From positions 1,426,001 through 1,490,000 of the forward strand of contig NZ_VYSA01000001.1 of NCBI RefSeq assembly GCF_008710745.1: a DNA stretch of 64,000 nt, in the 5' to 3' direction. A program made the position numbers and the translations under genes. The stretch comes from Microbacterium rhizomatis (GTDB lineage Bacteria; Actinomycetota; Actinomycetes; Actinomycetales; Microbacteriaceae). The notes beneath the pieces were generated by a model that was given only the letters and a program-made list of their open reading frames with translations, had not been told where the DNA came from and made no database searches. Positions 1 through 8,982 of the stretch are shown one piece after another. How positions within the stretch are numbered: position 1 is the first letter of the stretch; each line of letters opens with the position of its first letter.

Positions 1-210
1 GCCGAGGCATCCGGCAAGCCCCCGGCGGATCTGAAGGACGCGAAGCGCCGAGGGATGCGGGTGCACGGCCGCCGCGGTGAGACCTGTCCCGTGTGCGGCG
101 ACACCGTCCGGAGCGTGTTCTTCGCCGACAACAGCCTCGAGTACTGCCCCACGTGCCAGACCGGCGGCAAGATCCTCGCCGACCGGAGACTGAGCCGGCT
201 GCTCAAGTAG
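1..210 (+). CDS. Fpg/Nei-family DNA glycosylase, C-terminal end (cut by window edge)
   Basis: Only the last 69 residues are present, read from base 1 to a TAG at 208-210. They contain the C-terminal zinc finger of the Fpg/Nei base-excision-repair glycosylases: VHGRRGE, then CPVC and, 16 residues later, CPTC, followed by QTGGK. This finger contacts DNA at the lesion. The catalytic N-terminus lies outside the window. The tail wording [13 protein letters not shown] looks more like the actinobacterial Nei-type branch than classical MutM, but Fpg versus Nei cannot be decided from this fragment. Confidence 0.85.
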   Translation, partial: AEASGKPPADLKDAKRRGMRVHGRRGETCPVCGDTVRSVFFADNSLEYCPTCQTGGKILADRRLSRLLK

Positions 211-254
211 GCGCAGCTGAAGGTCGGCGAAGGCCGACCTATGACAACGCCGAC

Positions 255-1778
255 CTATGACAACTCTGTCACGTCATCGTCGACCCAATCGAGCGACTTC
301 GTCACGGCCTTGCGCCACAGCCGAACTCGACGGTCGGCCTCGTCCTGCGGCATCCGCGGCTCCCACCTGGCGCCCTCCCGCCACTGGGCACGGAGGGCAT
401 CGCGATCGCGCCAGACTCCGGTCGCGAGCCCCGCGGCGTAGGCGGCGCCGAGAGCGGTGGTCTCGACCACCGCCGGGCGAACGACGGGGATGCCGAGGAT
501 GTCGGCCTGGAACTGCATCATCAGGTCGTCGCGCGATCCTCCGCCGTCGACCCGCAGCTCGGCGAGCGCTGTGCCCGTGTCTGCCACGATCGCGTCGATC
601 ACGTCGCGGGATTGGAAGGCGGCGGCCTCGATCGCCGCGCGCGCGATGTGCGCCTTGTTGACATACCGTGTGAGGCCGACGAGAGCGCCCCGGGCGTCGG
701 GGCGCCAATAGGGCGCGAACAGGCCCGAGAAGGCCGGGACGAAGTACGCCCCGCCGCTGTCGTCGACGGTCGAGGCGAGTCGTGCCACTTCGGCGGCCGA
801 GTTGATGATGCCGAGGTTGTCGCGCAGCCATTGCACGAGCGACCCGGTGACGGCGATCGACCCTTCCAGCGCGAACCGCGCGGGCTCGTCGCCGGCGCGG
901 TAGGCGACCGTCGTCACCAGGCCGTGCTGCGAGCGCACGATCTCGGTGCCGGTGTTCACGAGCAGGAAATTGCCCGTCCCGTACGTGTTCTTGGACTGGC
1001 CCGGGTCGAAGGCCGCCTGGCCGAAGGTCGCCGCCTGCTGATCGCCGAGGATGCCCGCGATCGGGATGCCGCGGGCTGCGGGTGGTTCGTGCACGTCGCC
1101 GACGACCCCCGACGACGCGACGATCCGCGGCAGCATGCTCCGGGGAATGTCGAAGATCTTGAGGAGCTCGTCCGACCAGTCGAGGGTGGCGAGGTCCATC
1201 AGAAGTGTTCGGCTCGCGTTCGTGACGTCCGTGACGTGGATGCCGCCGCGCGTGTCGCCCGTGAGGTTCCAGATCAGCCACGTGTCCGGCGTGCCGAACA
1301 GGAGATGGCCGGCCTCGGCATCCCTCCGCGCGTGCCGCACGTTCTCGAGTACCCACGCGATCTTGGATGCCGAGAAGTACGTGGCAAGCGGCAACCCGGT
1401 CGCATCGACGAACCGGTCGGTGCCGCCGTCGGCCGCGAGGTCGTCGATGAGCGGTTGGGTGCGCGTGTCCTGCCAGACGATCGCGTTGCAGACCGGGTGC
1501 CCCGTCCGACGATCCCATACGATGACGGTCTCGCGCTGATTCGTGATGCCCAGCCCCGCGATGTCGCTCGGTCCGAGCCCTGCCTCATCCAGTGCTGTGG
1601 CGAGGACCCACTGCGTATTCGTCCAGATCTCGATCGGGTCGTGCTCGACCCATCCGGCGCGGGGGAAGATCTGTTGGTGCTCGCGCTGGGCCGTGGCGAC
1701 GATGCCCCCGTCGGCATCGAAGACGATCGCCCGGGTCGAGGTGGTTCCCTGGTCGAGCGCGAGCACATGATCGGCCAC
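255..1778 (-). CDS. glpK: Glycerol kinase
   Basis: A 507-residue FGGY-family kinase that phosphorylates glycerol to sn-glycerol 3-phosphate in the cytoplasm. The N-terminal phosphate-binding loop [16 protein letters not shown] is at residues 6-21. W-x-D-x-R-T (WQDTRT) follows, and [10 protein letters not shown] and YGTGNF mark the second actin-like domain. Length matches the family (about 500). The start is a GTG at 1776-1778 preceded by AAGGGGA. It lies 61 bases downstream of glpD on the same strand, so the two enzymes of glycerol catabolism are probably one transcription unit. No glpF permease is next to it. The C-terminus reads to a stop near 255. Confidence 0.97.
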   Translation of the reverse strand: MADHVLALDQGTTSTRAIVFDADGGIVATAQREHQQIFPRAGWVEHDPIEIWTNTQWVLATALDEAGLGPSDIAGLGITNQRETVIVWDRRTGHPVCNAIVWQDTRTQPLIDDLAADGGTDRFVDATGLPLATYFSASKIAWVLENVRHARRDAEAGHLLFGTPDTWLIWNLTGDTRGGIHVTDVTNASRTLLMDLATLDWSDELLKIFDIPRSMLPRIVASSGVVGDVHEPPAARGIPIAGILGDQQAATFGQAAFDPGQSKNTYGTGNFLLVNTGTEIVRSQHGLVTTVAYRAGDEPARFALEGSIAVTGSLVQWLRDNLGIINSAAEVARLASTVDDSGGAYFVPAFSGLFAPYWRPDARGALVGLTRYVNKAHIARAAIEAAAFQSRDVIDAIVADTGTALAELRVDGGGSRDDLMMQFQADILGIPVVRPAVVETTALGAAYAAGLATGVWRDRDALRAQWREGARWEPRMPQDEADRRVRLWRKAVTKSLDWVDDDVTELS

Positions 1779-1804
1779 GTCGTTCCCCTTCGAGTCGGTG
1801 GCTG

Positions 1805-1827
1805 GCCCCTGGATTCATCCCAGGGGC
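1805..1827. terminator. Hairpin between glpD and glpK
   Basis: GCCCCTGG (1805-1812) and CCAGGGGC (1820-1827) form a perfect 8-bp stem with a 7-base loop in the 61-base glpD-glpK gap. No U-run follows. It could be a weak terminator that lowers glpK expression relative to glpD, or an mRNA-stabilising stem. Confidence 0.5.
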
Positions 1828-1839
1828 GGCTCCGTCAGG

Positions 1840-3648
1840 CTATCGCGCGCCGACGAGCCCGTCGTCCGCGTTCGATGACCGGTCGGCCGACCAGCTCGGA
1901 TCGGCGGCGTGCACCTTCTGCAGCGCACGCTCCACCTCGTGCGCGCACTCCTGTTCGTCCCACCCGAGCACGGGTGCGATCGCCTCGGCGATCTCAGCGG
2001 CGGCTCCGGCGGAGGCATCGCCGACGAAGGCCAGGATCGTGCGCCGTTGGAGCACGTCGTCGAGGTGGACGACGGACTCGGTGCGGGCCACGTGCCGCAG
2101 CTCCCCCGTGCTGTACGAGGGGAGCGTGGTGAGCGCGCGGTCGGAGGGATCGGACCCGATCGCCCGGACGACATCGGCGGCGACTGTGCCGTAGCGCTCG
2201 AGGAGCGTCGCGACGCGGGCGAAGCCGAGACCGGGGTCGTGCGCGCCGATCCACTGGCGGCGGGCCCGCTCGGTCGTGGGGAAGCCGCGGCCGCCGCCGA
2301 TCGGCAGCCCCTTCGTCGAGCGCCGGCGCGGGCGCGAGAGAAGCGCAAGGGCGTGATCGGCGAGATGCTCGGCCGATGCCCGGAAGGTGGTCCACTTACC
2401 GCCGACGAGGCTCAGCACCGTGGCATGCGACGGGGAACCCCGCCGTCCGCCCAGGGGCTCGGCATCGATGCGGTAGTCGCGCGACACGAACCCGGGGGCG
2501 AGGTCTCCGTGACCGGGCAGTGGCCGCACGCCCGCGAAGCGGTAGACGATCTGCGCACGGCTCACTTCGATCTCTGGCAGCACGTGCCCGATCAGATCGA
2601 TGAAGTAGTCGACCTCGGCCTCGGTGCATACGGCGGCCTCGGCCATGTCGTGCTCCAGGTCGGATGTGCCCACGAGTACCCGCCCATTGAGCGGATAGAT
2701 GAGCACGATGCGCCCGTCCTTGTGCTCGAAGAACAGCTCGCGACCGCCCGTCGCGGCCACCAGCTCGGGGTGGTCCAGCACGATGTGGGAACCCTTCGTA
2801 CCGCCCATCCGCACGGTGGGGTCGCCCAGCGCCGCGTTCGTGAGGTCGGTCCACGGCCCGCTGGCATTGATGACGACGGATGCGGTGAACTCCACCTCCT
2901 CGCCCGTCTCGACGTCGCGCAGCACGATGCGGCCCTCGTCCGACGCGATGGCCGCGGTGTAGTTCGCGGCGCGCGCACTGTCGGCCGGGGCGGGCGCTGT
3001 CGGATCCTCCGCGCCGGAGGCCAGAGCATCCCGGAGGACATCGATCGCGAGCCGCTCAGGGTCACGCAGCGAGGCGTCCCAGTAGGTCGCCGTGTAGCGG
3101 ACGGCGGGAGTGAGCGCGGGCAATTGCTCGAGCGACCGCCGTCTCCCGTGGAAGGAATGCCGCCCGACGCGCTGCCCGGTGGCGAACAGACCGCCGCGCG
3201 AGAAGGAGTCGTAGATCACGAGACCGATCTTGATGAGCGCGGCCCCGCGCTCTCGGTGGGCACCGGCGCCGTGGCGGAGAAACCGGAGCGGCGCGGTCAA
3301 GACCCCGCTGAACGTGGAGAAGACCGGGATCGTCGTCTGCAGCGGCCGCACGTAGTGGGGGGCGATCTGGAGCAGCGCGTTCCGCTCGGTGACGGCCTCG
3401 TGCACGAGGCGGAATTCGCCGTTCTCGAGGTAGCGGATTCCACCGTGGATCATGTGCGACGACGCCGCCGAGGCACCGCTGACGAAATCGGCGCGTTCGA
3501 CCAGCGCCACATCGACACCCTGGAGTGCGAGATCGCGGAAGGTCGCGAGGCCGTTGATCCCCCCACCGATGATCAGCACATCCGCATACGGGCGCTCCGC
3601 CAGGCTCGTGAAGGATGCCCTCAAGCTCGGGGCCCGGTGATCGGCCAT
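1840..3648 (-). CDS. glpD: Glycerol-3-phosphate dehydrogenase (FAD-dependent, aerobic)
   Basis: A 602-residue flavoprotein that oxidises glycerol 3-phosphate to dihydroxyacetone phosphate and passes electrons to the quinone pool at the inner face of the membrane. The Rossmann FAD motif IIGGGINGLATFRDLALQG lies at residues 26-44. Family signatures HMIHGGIRYLENGEF and, later, VINASGPWTD and GGKWTTFR are all present. The C-terminal DAO_C domain follows. Length is typical for the actinobacterial enzyme (about 570-600). The ATG at 3646-3648 has a strong GGGGGAGGC Shine-Dalgarno. It is the first gene of a glpD-glpK unit and is divergent from the riboflavin operon; the shared upstream region is taken up largely by the FMN riboswitch of the other side. 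Confidence 0.97.
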   Translation of the reverse strand: MADHRAPSLRASFTSLAERPYADVLIIGGGINGLATFRDLALQGVDVALVERADFVSGASAASSHMIHGGIRYLENGEFRLVHEAVTERNALLQIAPHYVRPLQTTIPVFSTFSGVLTAPLRFLRHGAGAHRERGAALIKIGLVIYDSFSRGGLFATGQRVGRHSFHGRRRSLEQLPALTPAVRYTATYWDASLRDPERLAIDVLRDALASGAEDPTAPAPADSARAANYTAAIASDEGRIVLRDVETGEEVEFTASVVINASGPWTDLTNAALGDPTVRMGGTKGSHIVLDHPELVAATGGRELFFEHKDGRIVLIYPLNGRVLVGTSDLEHDMAEAAVCTEAEVDYFIDLIGHVLPEIEVSRAQIVYRFAGVRPLPGHGDLAPGFVSRDYRIDAEPLGGRRGSPSHATVLSLVGGKWTTFRASAEHLADHALALLSRPRRRSTKGLPIGGGRGFPTTERARRQWIGAHDPGLGFARVATLLERYGTVAADVVRAIGSDPSDRALTTLPSYSTGELRHVARTESVVHLDDVLQRRTILAFVGDASAGAAAEIAEAIAPVLGWDEQECAHEVERALQKVHAADPSWSADRSSNADDGLVGAR

Positions 3649-3774
3649 GCCTCCCCCTCTCCCCTTCCAGGCTAAGGTCCCGGCGAGATCGGGGACGCAT
3701 CAGCGAGCATAAGTTCATGCGCCGACATGGAATGAATCCCCGCATCGGGCGTTGAGTAGACTCAGAGCAACACA

Positions 3775-3931
3775 GTGCTCCGGGGTCGGTGAGAATCCGA
3801 ACCGGCGGTGACAGTCCGCGAGCCGAGGCGCCGGCACCCGATTCGGGTGCTGCCGAAGCTGATCCGGTGAAATTCCGGAACCGACGGTGATGCGAGGAAA
3901 ATCCCTCGTCAGTCCGGATGGGAGGCAGCAC
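3775..3931 (+). ncRNA. FMN riboswitch (RFN element)
   Basis: The P1 closing stem is GTGCT (3775-3779) with AGCAC (3927-3931). Between them are the hallmark RFN blocks: GGTCGGTGAGAATCCGAACC, GGCGGTGACAGTCCGCGAGC, CCGGTGAAATTCCGGAACCG, CGGTGATGCGAGG and CAGTCCGGATGGGAGGCAGC. It lies 60 bases upstream of ribD, so high FMN should turn the whole riboflavin operon off. No clear U-tailed terminator was seen, which fits the translational control by Shine-Dalgarno masking that is common in actinobacteria. Confidence 0.97.
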
Positions 3932-3991
3932 AGGACGGCGTGACGCGCGCGGTCGCCTCCCGCAACCTCGAGTTCGATCAGAGGCAGACGG

Positions 3992-5056
3992 ATGACGACG
4001 CAGGACGCGGAACGCGCAGCGATGGACCGCGCACTCGCACTCGCGCTGAACGGCCCTCGCGGTCTGAACCCGCAGGTGGGTGCCGTCATCCTCTCTCCTA
4101 CGGGCGATGTGATCGCCGAGGGCTGGCATCGCGGCGCAGGAACGAACCATGCCGAGGTCGACGCGCTCTCGCAGCTTCCCGCCGGGGGTGCGCGTGGCGC
4201 GACCGCCGTCGTCACCCTGGAACCCTGCAACCATCGCGGCCGCACCGGCCCGTGCTCCGAGGCGCTGATCGCCGCCGGCGTCTCGCGCGTCGTCTATGCG
4301 GTCGAGGACCCCAACCCCGCCGCGGGAGGGGGCGCTGAGCGCCTCGCCGAGGCGGGCGTCGAGGTCGTCGCCGGAGTGGAACGCGCCGAGGGCGAAGAGC
4401 TTCTCGCCTCGTGGCTCGAGACCACAAGGCTCGGTCGCCCCCGCGTCACGCTCAAGTGGGCGCAGAGCCTGGACGGGCGCGCCGCGGCGGCCGACGGCAC
4501 GAGCCAGTGGATCACAGGACCGGATGCCCGGGCCGACGTGCACCGCAGGCGCGCCGTCGCGGACGCCATCGTGGTGGGCACGGGCACCGTCCTCGCCGAC
4601 GATCCGTCGCTGACCGCGCGGGATGAGAGCGGCGCCCTGCGGGGTACCCAGCCGCGGCCGGTCGTGATCGGACGCTCTGAGATCCCCGGCGAGGCCGCGA
4701 TCCACCGCCACCCGAAGGCACCGCTGTTCTACGCCGACCACGACCTGGGCGCCGTTCTCGCCGACCTGCGCGAGCGAGGTGTCCAGAGCGTGTTCGTCGA
4801 GGGCGGCCCTACGCTGGCATCCGCCTTCCTGCGTGCAGGGCTCGTCGATGAAGTGCTCGCGTACATCGCCCCCGTCCTCCTGGGCGCAGGACGCCTGGCC
4901 ATCACCGATATCGGGGTCGGCACGATCGGCGACGCGGTGCGCCTGGACGTGGCATCCATCCAGAGTCTCGGCGACGACCTGCTCATGATCGCGACGCCGA
5001 GAGCCGAGTCGAAAGCGACCGGGTATGAAGCGCCCGGCCGAGAAGGAGTTCGCTGA
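3992..5056 (+). CDS. ribD: Bifunctional pyrimidine deaminase/reductase RibD
   Basis: A 354-residue enzyme for two riboflavin steps: deamination of the diaminopyrimidine from GTP and NADPH reduction of the ribosyl side chain. The N-terminal deaminase zinc site is visible as NHAEVDAL (HAE) and PCNHRGRTGPC (PCxxxxxxxxC). The reductase half carries TLKWAQSLDGRAAA, then FVEGGPTLASAFL near residue 270. The start ATG at 3992 follows AGAGGC; an in-frame ATG at 4022 is possible. First gene after the FMN riboswitch. Its stop overlaps the ribE start by one base (TGATG). Confidence 0.97.
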   Translation: MTTQDAERAAMDRALALALNGPRGLNPQVGAVILSPTGDVIAEGWHRGAGTNHAEVDALSQLPAGGARGATAVVTLEPCNHRGRTGPCSEALIAAGVSRVVYAVEDPNPAAGGGAERLAEAGVEVVAGVERAEGEELLASWLETTRLGRPRVTLKWAQSLDGRAAAADGTSQWITGPDARADVHRRRAVADAIVVGTGTVLADDPSLTARDESGALRGTQPRPVVIGRSEIPGEAAIHRHPKAPLFYADHDLGAVLADLRERGVQSVFVEGGPTLASAFLRAGLVDEVLAYIAPVLLGAGRLAITDIGVGTIGDAVRLDVASIQSLGDDLLMIATPRAESKATGYEAPGREGVR

Positions 5057-5721
5057 TGTTCACCGGAATCGTCGAAGAGATCGGTGCGATCACGGCCGTG
5101 GAGCCGTCAGGAGACGGCGTGCGCGTGACGGTCCGGTCGCCGAAGACCGTGTCGGATGCCGCGCACGGAGACTCGATCGCCGTGAGCGGCGTGTGTCTGA
5201 CCGTGGTCGATCGAGGCGATGATTGGTTCACCGCCGACGTGATGCGCCAGACGCTCGACATGTCCACGCTCGCGGGCGTCGAAGCGGGGCGCGCGGTGAA
5301 CCTCGAAAGGGCGACGGCGGCGCACGGCCGGCTGGGCGGCCACATCGTGCAGGGTCACATCGACGGCACGGGCGAGATCCTCGAGGTGCGCCCTGGCGAC
5401 CAGTGGCGCGTCATCCGCGTCGCCCTCCCCGACCACCTCGCCCCACTCGTGGTCGACAAGGGGTCGATCGCGGTCGACGGAGTGTCACTGACCGTCAGCG
5501 CCGCCAGTCCCGCCGATGCGGCCGAGCAGTGGTTCGAGGTCTCGCTCATCCCCGAGACCCTCGTCGCCACGACGCTCGGCGCACGGGTTCCCGGCGAACG
5601 CGTCAACCTCGAGACCGACATCCTCGCCCGTCACGTCCAGCGCCTGCTCGCCTTCGCGCCCGGCGCCGCGAACCCGAACGGGGCGGCAGCCGCCGTCCAT
5701 CTGGAAGGAGGCTCACGATGA
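5056..5721 (+). CDS. ribE: Riboflavin synthase, alpha chain
   Basis: A 221-residue riboflavin synthase that dismutates two 6,7-dimethyl-8-ribityllumazine molecules to riboflavin. The start MFTGIVEEIGAI is the family signature. Two lumazine-binding barrels are visible: residues 1-98, and a second one starting at HIVQGHIDGTGEI, with the internal repeat DSIAVSGVCLTV versus GSIAVDGVSLTV. Length is normal. AAGGAG lies just before the ATG at 5056, which overlaps the ribD stop by one base; its own stop overlaps the ribBA start (ATGA). The tail has a short extra Ala/Asn-rich stretch. Confidence 0.97.
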   Translation: MFTGIVEEIGAITAVEPSGDGVRVTVRSPKTVSDAAHGDSIAVSGVCLTVVDRGDDWFTADVMRQTLDMSTLAGVEAGRAVNLERATAAHGRLGGHIVQGHIDGTGEILEVRPGDQWRVIRVALPDHLAPLVVDKGSIAVDGVSLTVSAASPADAAEQWFEVSLIPETLVATTLGARVPGERVNLETDILARHVQRLLAFAPGAANPNGAAAAVHLEGGSR

Positions 5722-7016
5722 GCCTTGCCACCATCCCCGAAGCGCTCGACGCTCTGCGCGCCGGACGCCCCGTCATCGTCGCCGACGACGAGAACCGCGA
5801 GAACGAGGGCGACGTCATCCTGTCGGCCGAACTCGCCACGCCCGAATGGATCGCGTGGACCGTTCGGTGGTCGAGCGGCTTCATCTGCGCCCCGATGCCC
5901 GCTGATTGGGCGGATCGCCTCGATCTGCCGCCCATGGTCGCCATGAACGAGGATGCGCGAGGGACCGCGTACACGGTGAGCGTGGACGCCGCCGACCGGA
6001 AGAACTCGACCGGCATCAGCGCAAGCGATCGGGCCCACACGCTCAACGTCCTGGCCGATCCCGCCTCCACCCCCGGCAGCGTCATCCGCCCAGGGCACAT
6101 TCTCCCGCTCCGTGCCGTGGACGGCGGGGTGCGCGAGCGCGGCGGCCACACCGAGGCGGCGGTCGAGCTCATGAAGCTCGCAGGTCTCAAGCCCGTCGGC
6201 GCGATCGCCGAGGTGGTCGCCGAAGACGGCGGCATGATGCGCCTGCCGGGGCTCATCGAACTCGGCGAACGTGACGGCGTCCTCGTCATCACGATCGAGC
6301 AGCTGATCGCCTACCTCGACGAGATCGACCCGATCGAGGTCGATGAACATTCTGCGCACAAGCGTCGCGTGAGCCTGCGCGCAGAGGCGCAGGTTCCGAC
6401 CGCTCACGGCGACTTCCGGTTCCTCGCCTACAAAGACCGCGTGACAGGGACCGATCACCTCGCCGTGATCTCCGGCGACCTGGCCGACGAGGCGCCCCTC
6501 GTGCGCGTGCACTCCGAGTGCCTCACGGGCGAGGCGTTCGACTCGCTCAAGTGCGAGTGCGGACCGCAATTGGATGCTGCGCTCGACGCCATCGCCACCC
6601 AGGGCGGCGTCGTCATCTACATGCGCGGCCACGAGGGTCGCGGGATCGGCTTGATCAACAAGCTCCGCGCCTACAGCCTCCAGGAACGCGGTCTCGACAC
6701 CGTCGATGCCAACCTCGCGCTCGGGCTCCCGGCCGATGCCCGCGACTACGCGGCGGCAGCCGGCATCCTCGCCGACCTCGGTGTCGACAAGGTGCGGCTG
6801 CTGACGAACAACACCGACAAGGTGCACCAGCTGCGCGAACTCGGACTCGAGATCAGCGAGCAGGTGCCGCTCCTGGTCGGCGTCGGACCGAACAACCACC
6901 AGTACCTCTCGACCAAGCGCGACCGGATGGGGCACATCATCGCCGAAGCAGATCTCGAAGACGCTCTCGCTCAGATGCACGAAGCCGGCACGGCGGCGAA
7001 GGGGGCAGACGCGTGA
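5718..7016 (+). CDS. ribBA: Bifunctional DHBP synthase / GTP cyclohydrolase II
   Basis: A 432-residue fusion providing both branch precursors of riboflavin. The DHBP synthase half (residues 1 to about 205) has [12 protein letters not shown] and [11 protein letters not shown]. The GTP cyclohydrolase II half has the zinc site [16 protein letters not shown] (three cysteines), [12 protein letters not shown], and [14 protein letters not shown] [10 protein letters not shown]. The true start is the ATG at 5718 with AAGGAGG upstream and a 4-base ATGA overlap with ribE; the same frame stays open further upstream only by chance. Translational coupling continues into ribH through a GTGA overlap at 7013-7016. 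Confidence 0.97.
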   Translation: MSLATIPEALDALRAGRPVIVADDENRENEGDVILSAELATPEWIAWTVRWSSGFICAPMPADWADRLDLPPMVAMNEDARGTAYTVSVDAADRKNSTGISASDRAHTLNVLADPASTPGSVIRPGHILPLRAVDGGVRERGGHTEAAVELMKLAGLKPVGAIAEVVAEDGGMMRLPGLIELGERDGVLVITIEQLIAYLDEIDPIEVDEHSAHKRRVSLRAEAQVPTAHGDFRFLAYKDRVTGTDHLAVISGDLADEAPLVRVHSECLTGEAFDSLKCECGPQLDAALDAIATQGGVVIYMRGHEGRGIGLINKLRAYSLQERGLDTVDANLALGLPADARDYAAAAGILADLGVDKVRLLTNNTDKVHQLRELGLEISEQVPLLVGVGPNNHQYLSTKRDRMGHIIAEADLEDALAQMHEAGTAAKGADA

Positions 7017-7486
7017 GCGGCAAGGGGGCACCCATCGTCGGCGGCACGGACGCCACGGGGCTGGACATCGTCGTGATCGCGGGGACATGGCACGAGGTCA
7101 TCACCGACGGCCTGATCGCAGGCGCCGAGCGGGCGCTCGATGCCGCCGGCGCCGGGTGGCGTCTCGTGCGGGTGCCCGGGTCGTTCGAGCTCCCGGTCGC
7201 GGCCAAGGCCGCGCTGGATGCAGGCGCCGACGCCGTCGTGGCTCTCGGCGTCATCATCCGCGGGGGCACGCCCCACTTCGAGTACGTCTCGGCCGCCGCC
7301 ACCGACGGGCTGACGCGCGTCGCGCTCGACACGGGCAAACCCGTCGGCTTCGGTGTGCTCACCCTCGACGACGAGCAGCAGGGGCTCGACCGCGCGGGTC
7401 TCGAGGGCTCCAAAGAAGATAAGGGTGCCGAGGCGGCGGATGCCGCGATCCGCACCGCACTCGTCCTCCGCGCGCTGCGCGGCTGA
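7013..7486 (+). CDS. ribH: 6,7-dimethyl-8-ribityllumazine synthase
   Basis: A 157-residue lumazine synthase that condenses the RibD product with DHBP. The protein forms large cytoplasmic shells. Motifs are [28 protein letters not shown] (with the catalytic histidine region) and [11 protein letters not shown], ending [11 protein letters not shown]. The start is a GTG at 7013-7015 overlapping the ribBA stop. It is the last gene of ribD-ribE-ribBA-ribH; a hairpin-forming repeat at 7529-7558 follows and probably ends the transcript. Confidence 0.97.
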   Translation: MSGKGAPIVGGTDATGLDIVVIAGTWHEVITDGLIAGAERALDAAGAGWRLVRVPGSFELPVAAKAALDAGADAVVALGVIIRGGTPHFEYVSAAATDGLTRVALDTGKPVGFGVLTLDDEQQGLDRAGLEGSKEDKGAEAADAAIRTALVLRALRG

Positions 7487-7509
7487 GTCGGTCGCCCGAG
7501 GTCTTCTCG

Positions 7510-7575
7510 GTCGGAGAATCGGGCCTCTGTCGGAGGATTTCGCGAGGAATGCTCCGACGTCGGGCGAATTGTCCG
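7510..7575. repeat. Dispersed intergenic hairpin repeat, copy 1
   Basis: GTCGGAGGATT (7529-7539) pairs with AATGCTCCGAC (7548-7558), 11 bp with one mismatch, and is preceded by a GTCGGAGAATCGGGCCTC arm. The same arrangement occurs at 50243-50309. It lies between the convergent ribH and DUF2269 genes and may act as a two-way terminator. Confidence 0.6.
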
Positions 7576-7582
7576 ACGGGCG

Positions 7583-8029
7583 CTACGGCTTCCAGATCAT
7601 GAGCACGACGACGGCGACCAGCAGGAGAGATGACACGCCGCTCGCTGCGGCGATCGCGCCGTAGCCCGACGGCTTGGCCCCGTCTGCGACCGAACCGGCG
7701 TCGAGCTCGGCCGCAGCCTTCGTGAGCTGGGGTACGACGACGAACATGGTGGCGACGAAAGCGATCACGTACAGGATGCTCGACCACAGGATCCACGGAG
7801 TCGTGAACGTCAGTCCGTACTTCGGGTCGGCGAGGCTCATCGCGCCGAATCCGAACACGAATGTCAGCAATGACAGCCAGGTCAGGATCATGGTCGACTT
7901 CGCCAGCGTGCGCACTTGCCCCGCGTTTCCCGCCCGCAGGGCCCTCAGCCCGGTCATGGGAAGGATCGCCATGGGGCCGACGATGAAGACCGCGGTGCCG
8001 ATGTGGAGGATGCTGATGAGGGTGTCCAT
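7583..8029 (-). CDS. DUF2269-family integral membrane protein
   Basis: A 148-residue protein made almost entirely of membrane segments: roughly residues 4-24, 50-70, 81-105 and 125-146, ending in a LMIWKP tail. The opening MDTLISILHIGTAVFIVGPM, with a histidine in helix 1, is typical of the DUF2269 family of predicted integral membrane proteins. Its function is unknown. The ATG at 8027-8029 was chosen because the protein begins there with a clean first helix; the frame stays open upstream. It stands alone, convergent with ribH and about 130 bases downstream of the ABC-2 exporter. Confidence 0.75.
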   Translation of the reverse strand: MDTLISILHIGTAVFIVGPMAILPMTGLRALRAGNAGQVRTLAKSTMILTWLSLLTFVFGFGAMSLADPKYGLTFTTPWILWSSILYVIAFVATMFVVVPQLTKAAAELDAGSVADGAKPSGYGAIAAASGVSSLLLVAVVVLMIWKP

Positions 8030-8157
8030 GCGCCAGAGCTTACGTGATACTGAAGGTTCGCGAGAGCCCTGGGAAGTCGACCTGATCCACGGCACTCGGT
8101 GGAGTGACGCTGATGCCGCCGCCCTGGGCCGCGACATCGGTCGGGGGCCCGCCGACG

Positions 8158-8982
8158 TCAGTCCAGGAACAGCGCCCGCAGCCGCTTCGTCGTGAAGACG
8201 AGCCCGACGGCGATCATCACGACGAAGTACCCGACGTGAATGTACATGGCACTGGAGAGGGCACCCGTGGTGAGACCGCGGATGAGCTCGACACCGTGCC
8301 AGAGCGGGAGCGCCTGCACGATCCACTGCACCCACTCCGGGTAGATGGTGATCGGGTAGAACGTCGCCGAGAAGAGGAACATCGGGAGCATGATCAGGTT
8401 GATCCAGTCCATCTGCTGGAACGCCTTCATGTAGCTCGTGATCGCCATCCCGAGGCTGGCGAACCCGAACGCGATCAGCACGACCGCGGGGAGGGCGAGG
8501 ATGGCGGTCCAGGCGAGGTTCAGCCCGAAGACCTGCATGATCACCATGAATCCGCACGCGTAGAGCAGGCCGCGCAGGAGCGCATACAGGATCTCACCCA
8601 GCGCGACATCGAGCGGGCCGAGCGATGTCGCCAGCATCCCCTCGTAGAGCTTGCCGTAGTTGAGCTTGAAGAAGACGTTCCAGGTCGAGTCGTAGACCGC
8701 GCCGTTCATCGCCGACACGGCCAGGAGGGCCGGGGCGATGTACTGCGCGTAGGTGACCGTCGTTCCCGTCGTGGTCTGCACATCGCCGATCAGACTGCCC
8801 AGGCCGATACCCATGGACGCCAGGTACAGCACCGGCTCGAAGAAGCCCGAGAGCACCACGATCCAGCTGCTGCTGCGCGCCGCCAGAAGCCCGCGCTGCA
8901 CGACCGCGCCCGGATTACCGGCCCACAGCGCGCCGACGCTGCCGCGCCGGGTCGGGGTCCGCATGCTCGTCACTGCGGTCAC
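8158..8982 (-). CDS. ABC-2 type exporter permease (second of two)
   Basis: A 274-residue six-helix permease of the NodJ/DrrB ABC-2 group. Recognisable parts are SGFFEPVLYLASMGIGLGSL, the periplasmic-side helix YIAPALLAVSAMNGAVYDST, and PITIYPEWVQWIVQALPLWH followed by ELIRGLTTG. The GTG start at 8980-8982 overlaps the stop of the upstream permease (GTGA). Together with the partner permease (8979-9875) and the ATPase (9872-10813) it forms a heteromeric efflux transporter. The substrate cannot be told from sequence; the DrrAB/NodIJ class exports drugs, lipids or polysaccharides. Confidence 0.9.
   Translation of the reverse strand: MTAVTSMRTPTRRGSVGALWAGNPGAVVQRGLLAARSSSWIVVLSGFFEPVLYLASMGIGLGSLIGDVQTTTGTTVTYAQYIAPALLAVSAMNGAVYDSTWNVFFKLNYGKLYEGMLATSLGPLDVALGEILYALLRGLLYACGFMVIMQVFGLNLAWTAILALPAVVLIAFGFASLGMAITSYMKAFQQMDWINLIMLPMFLFSATFYPITIYPEWVQWIVQALPLWHGVELIRGLTTGALSSAMYIHVGYFVVMIAVGLVFTTKRLRALFLD

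Noticed and set aside
612..3675. Long plus-strand frames over glpK and glpD
   Set aside because: Antisense to two unmistakable enzymes; no signal, domain or ribosome site.
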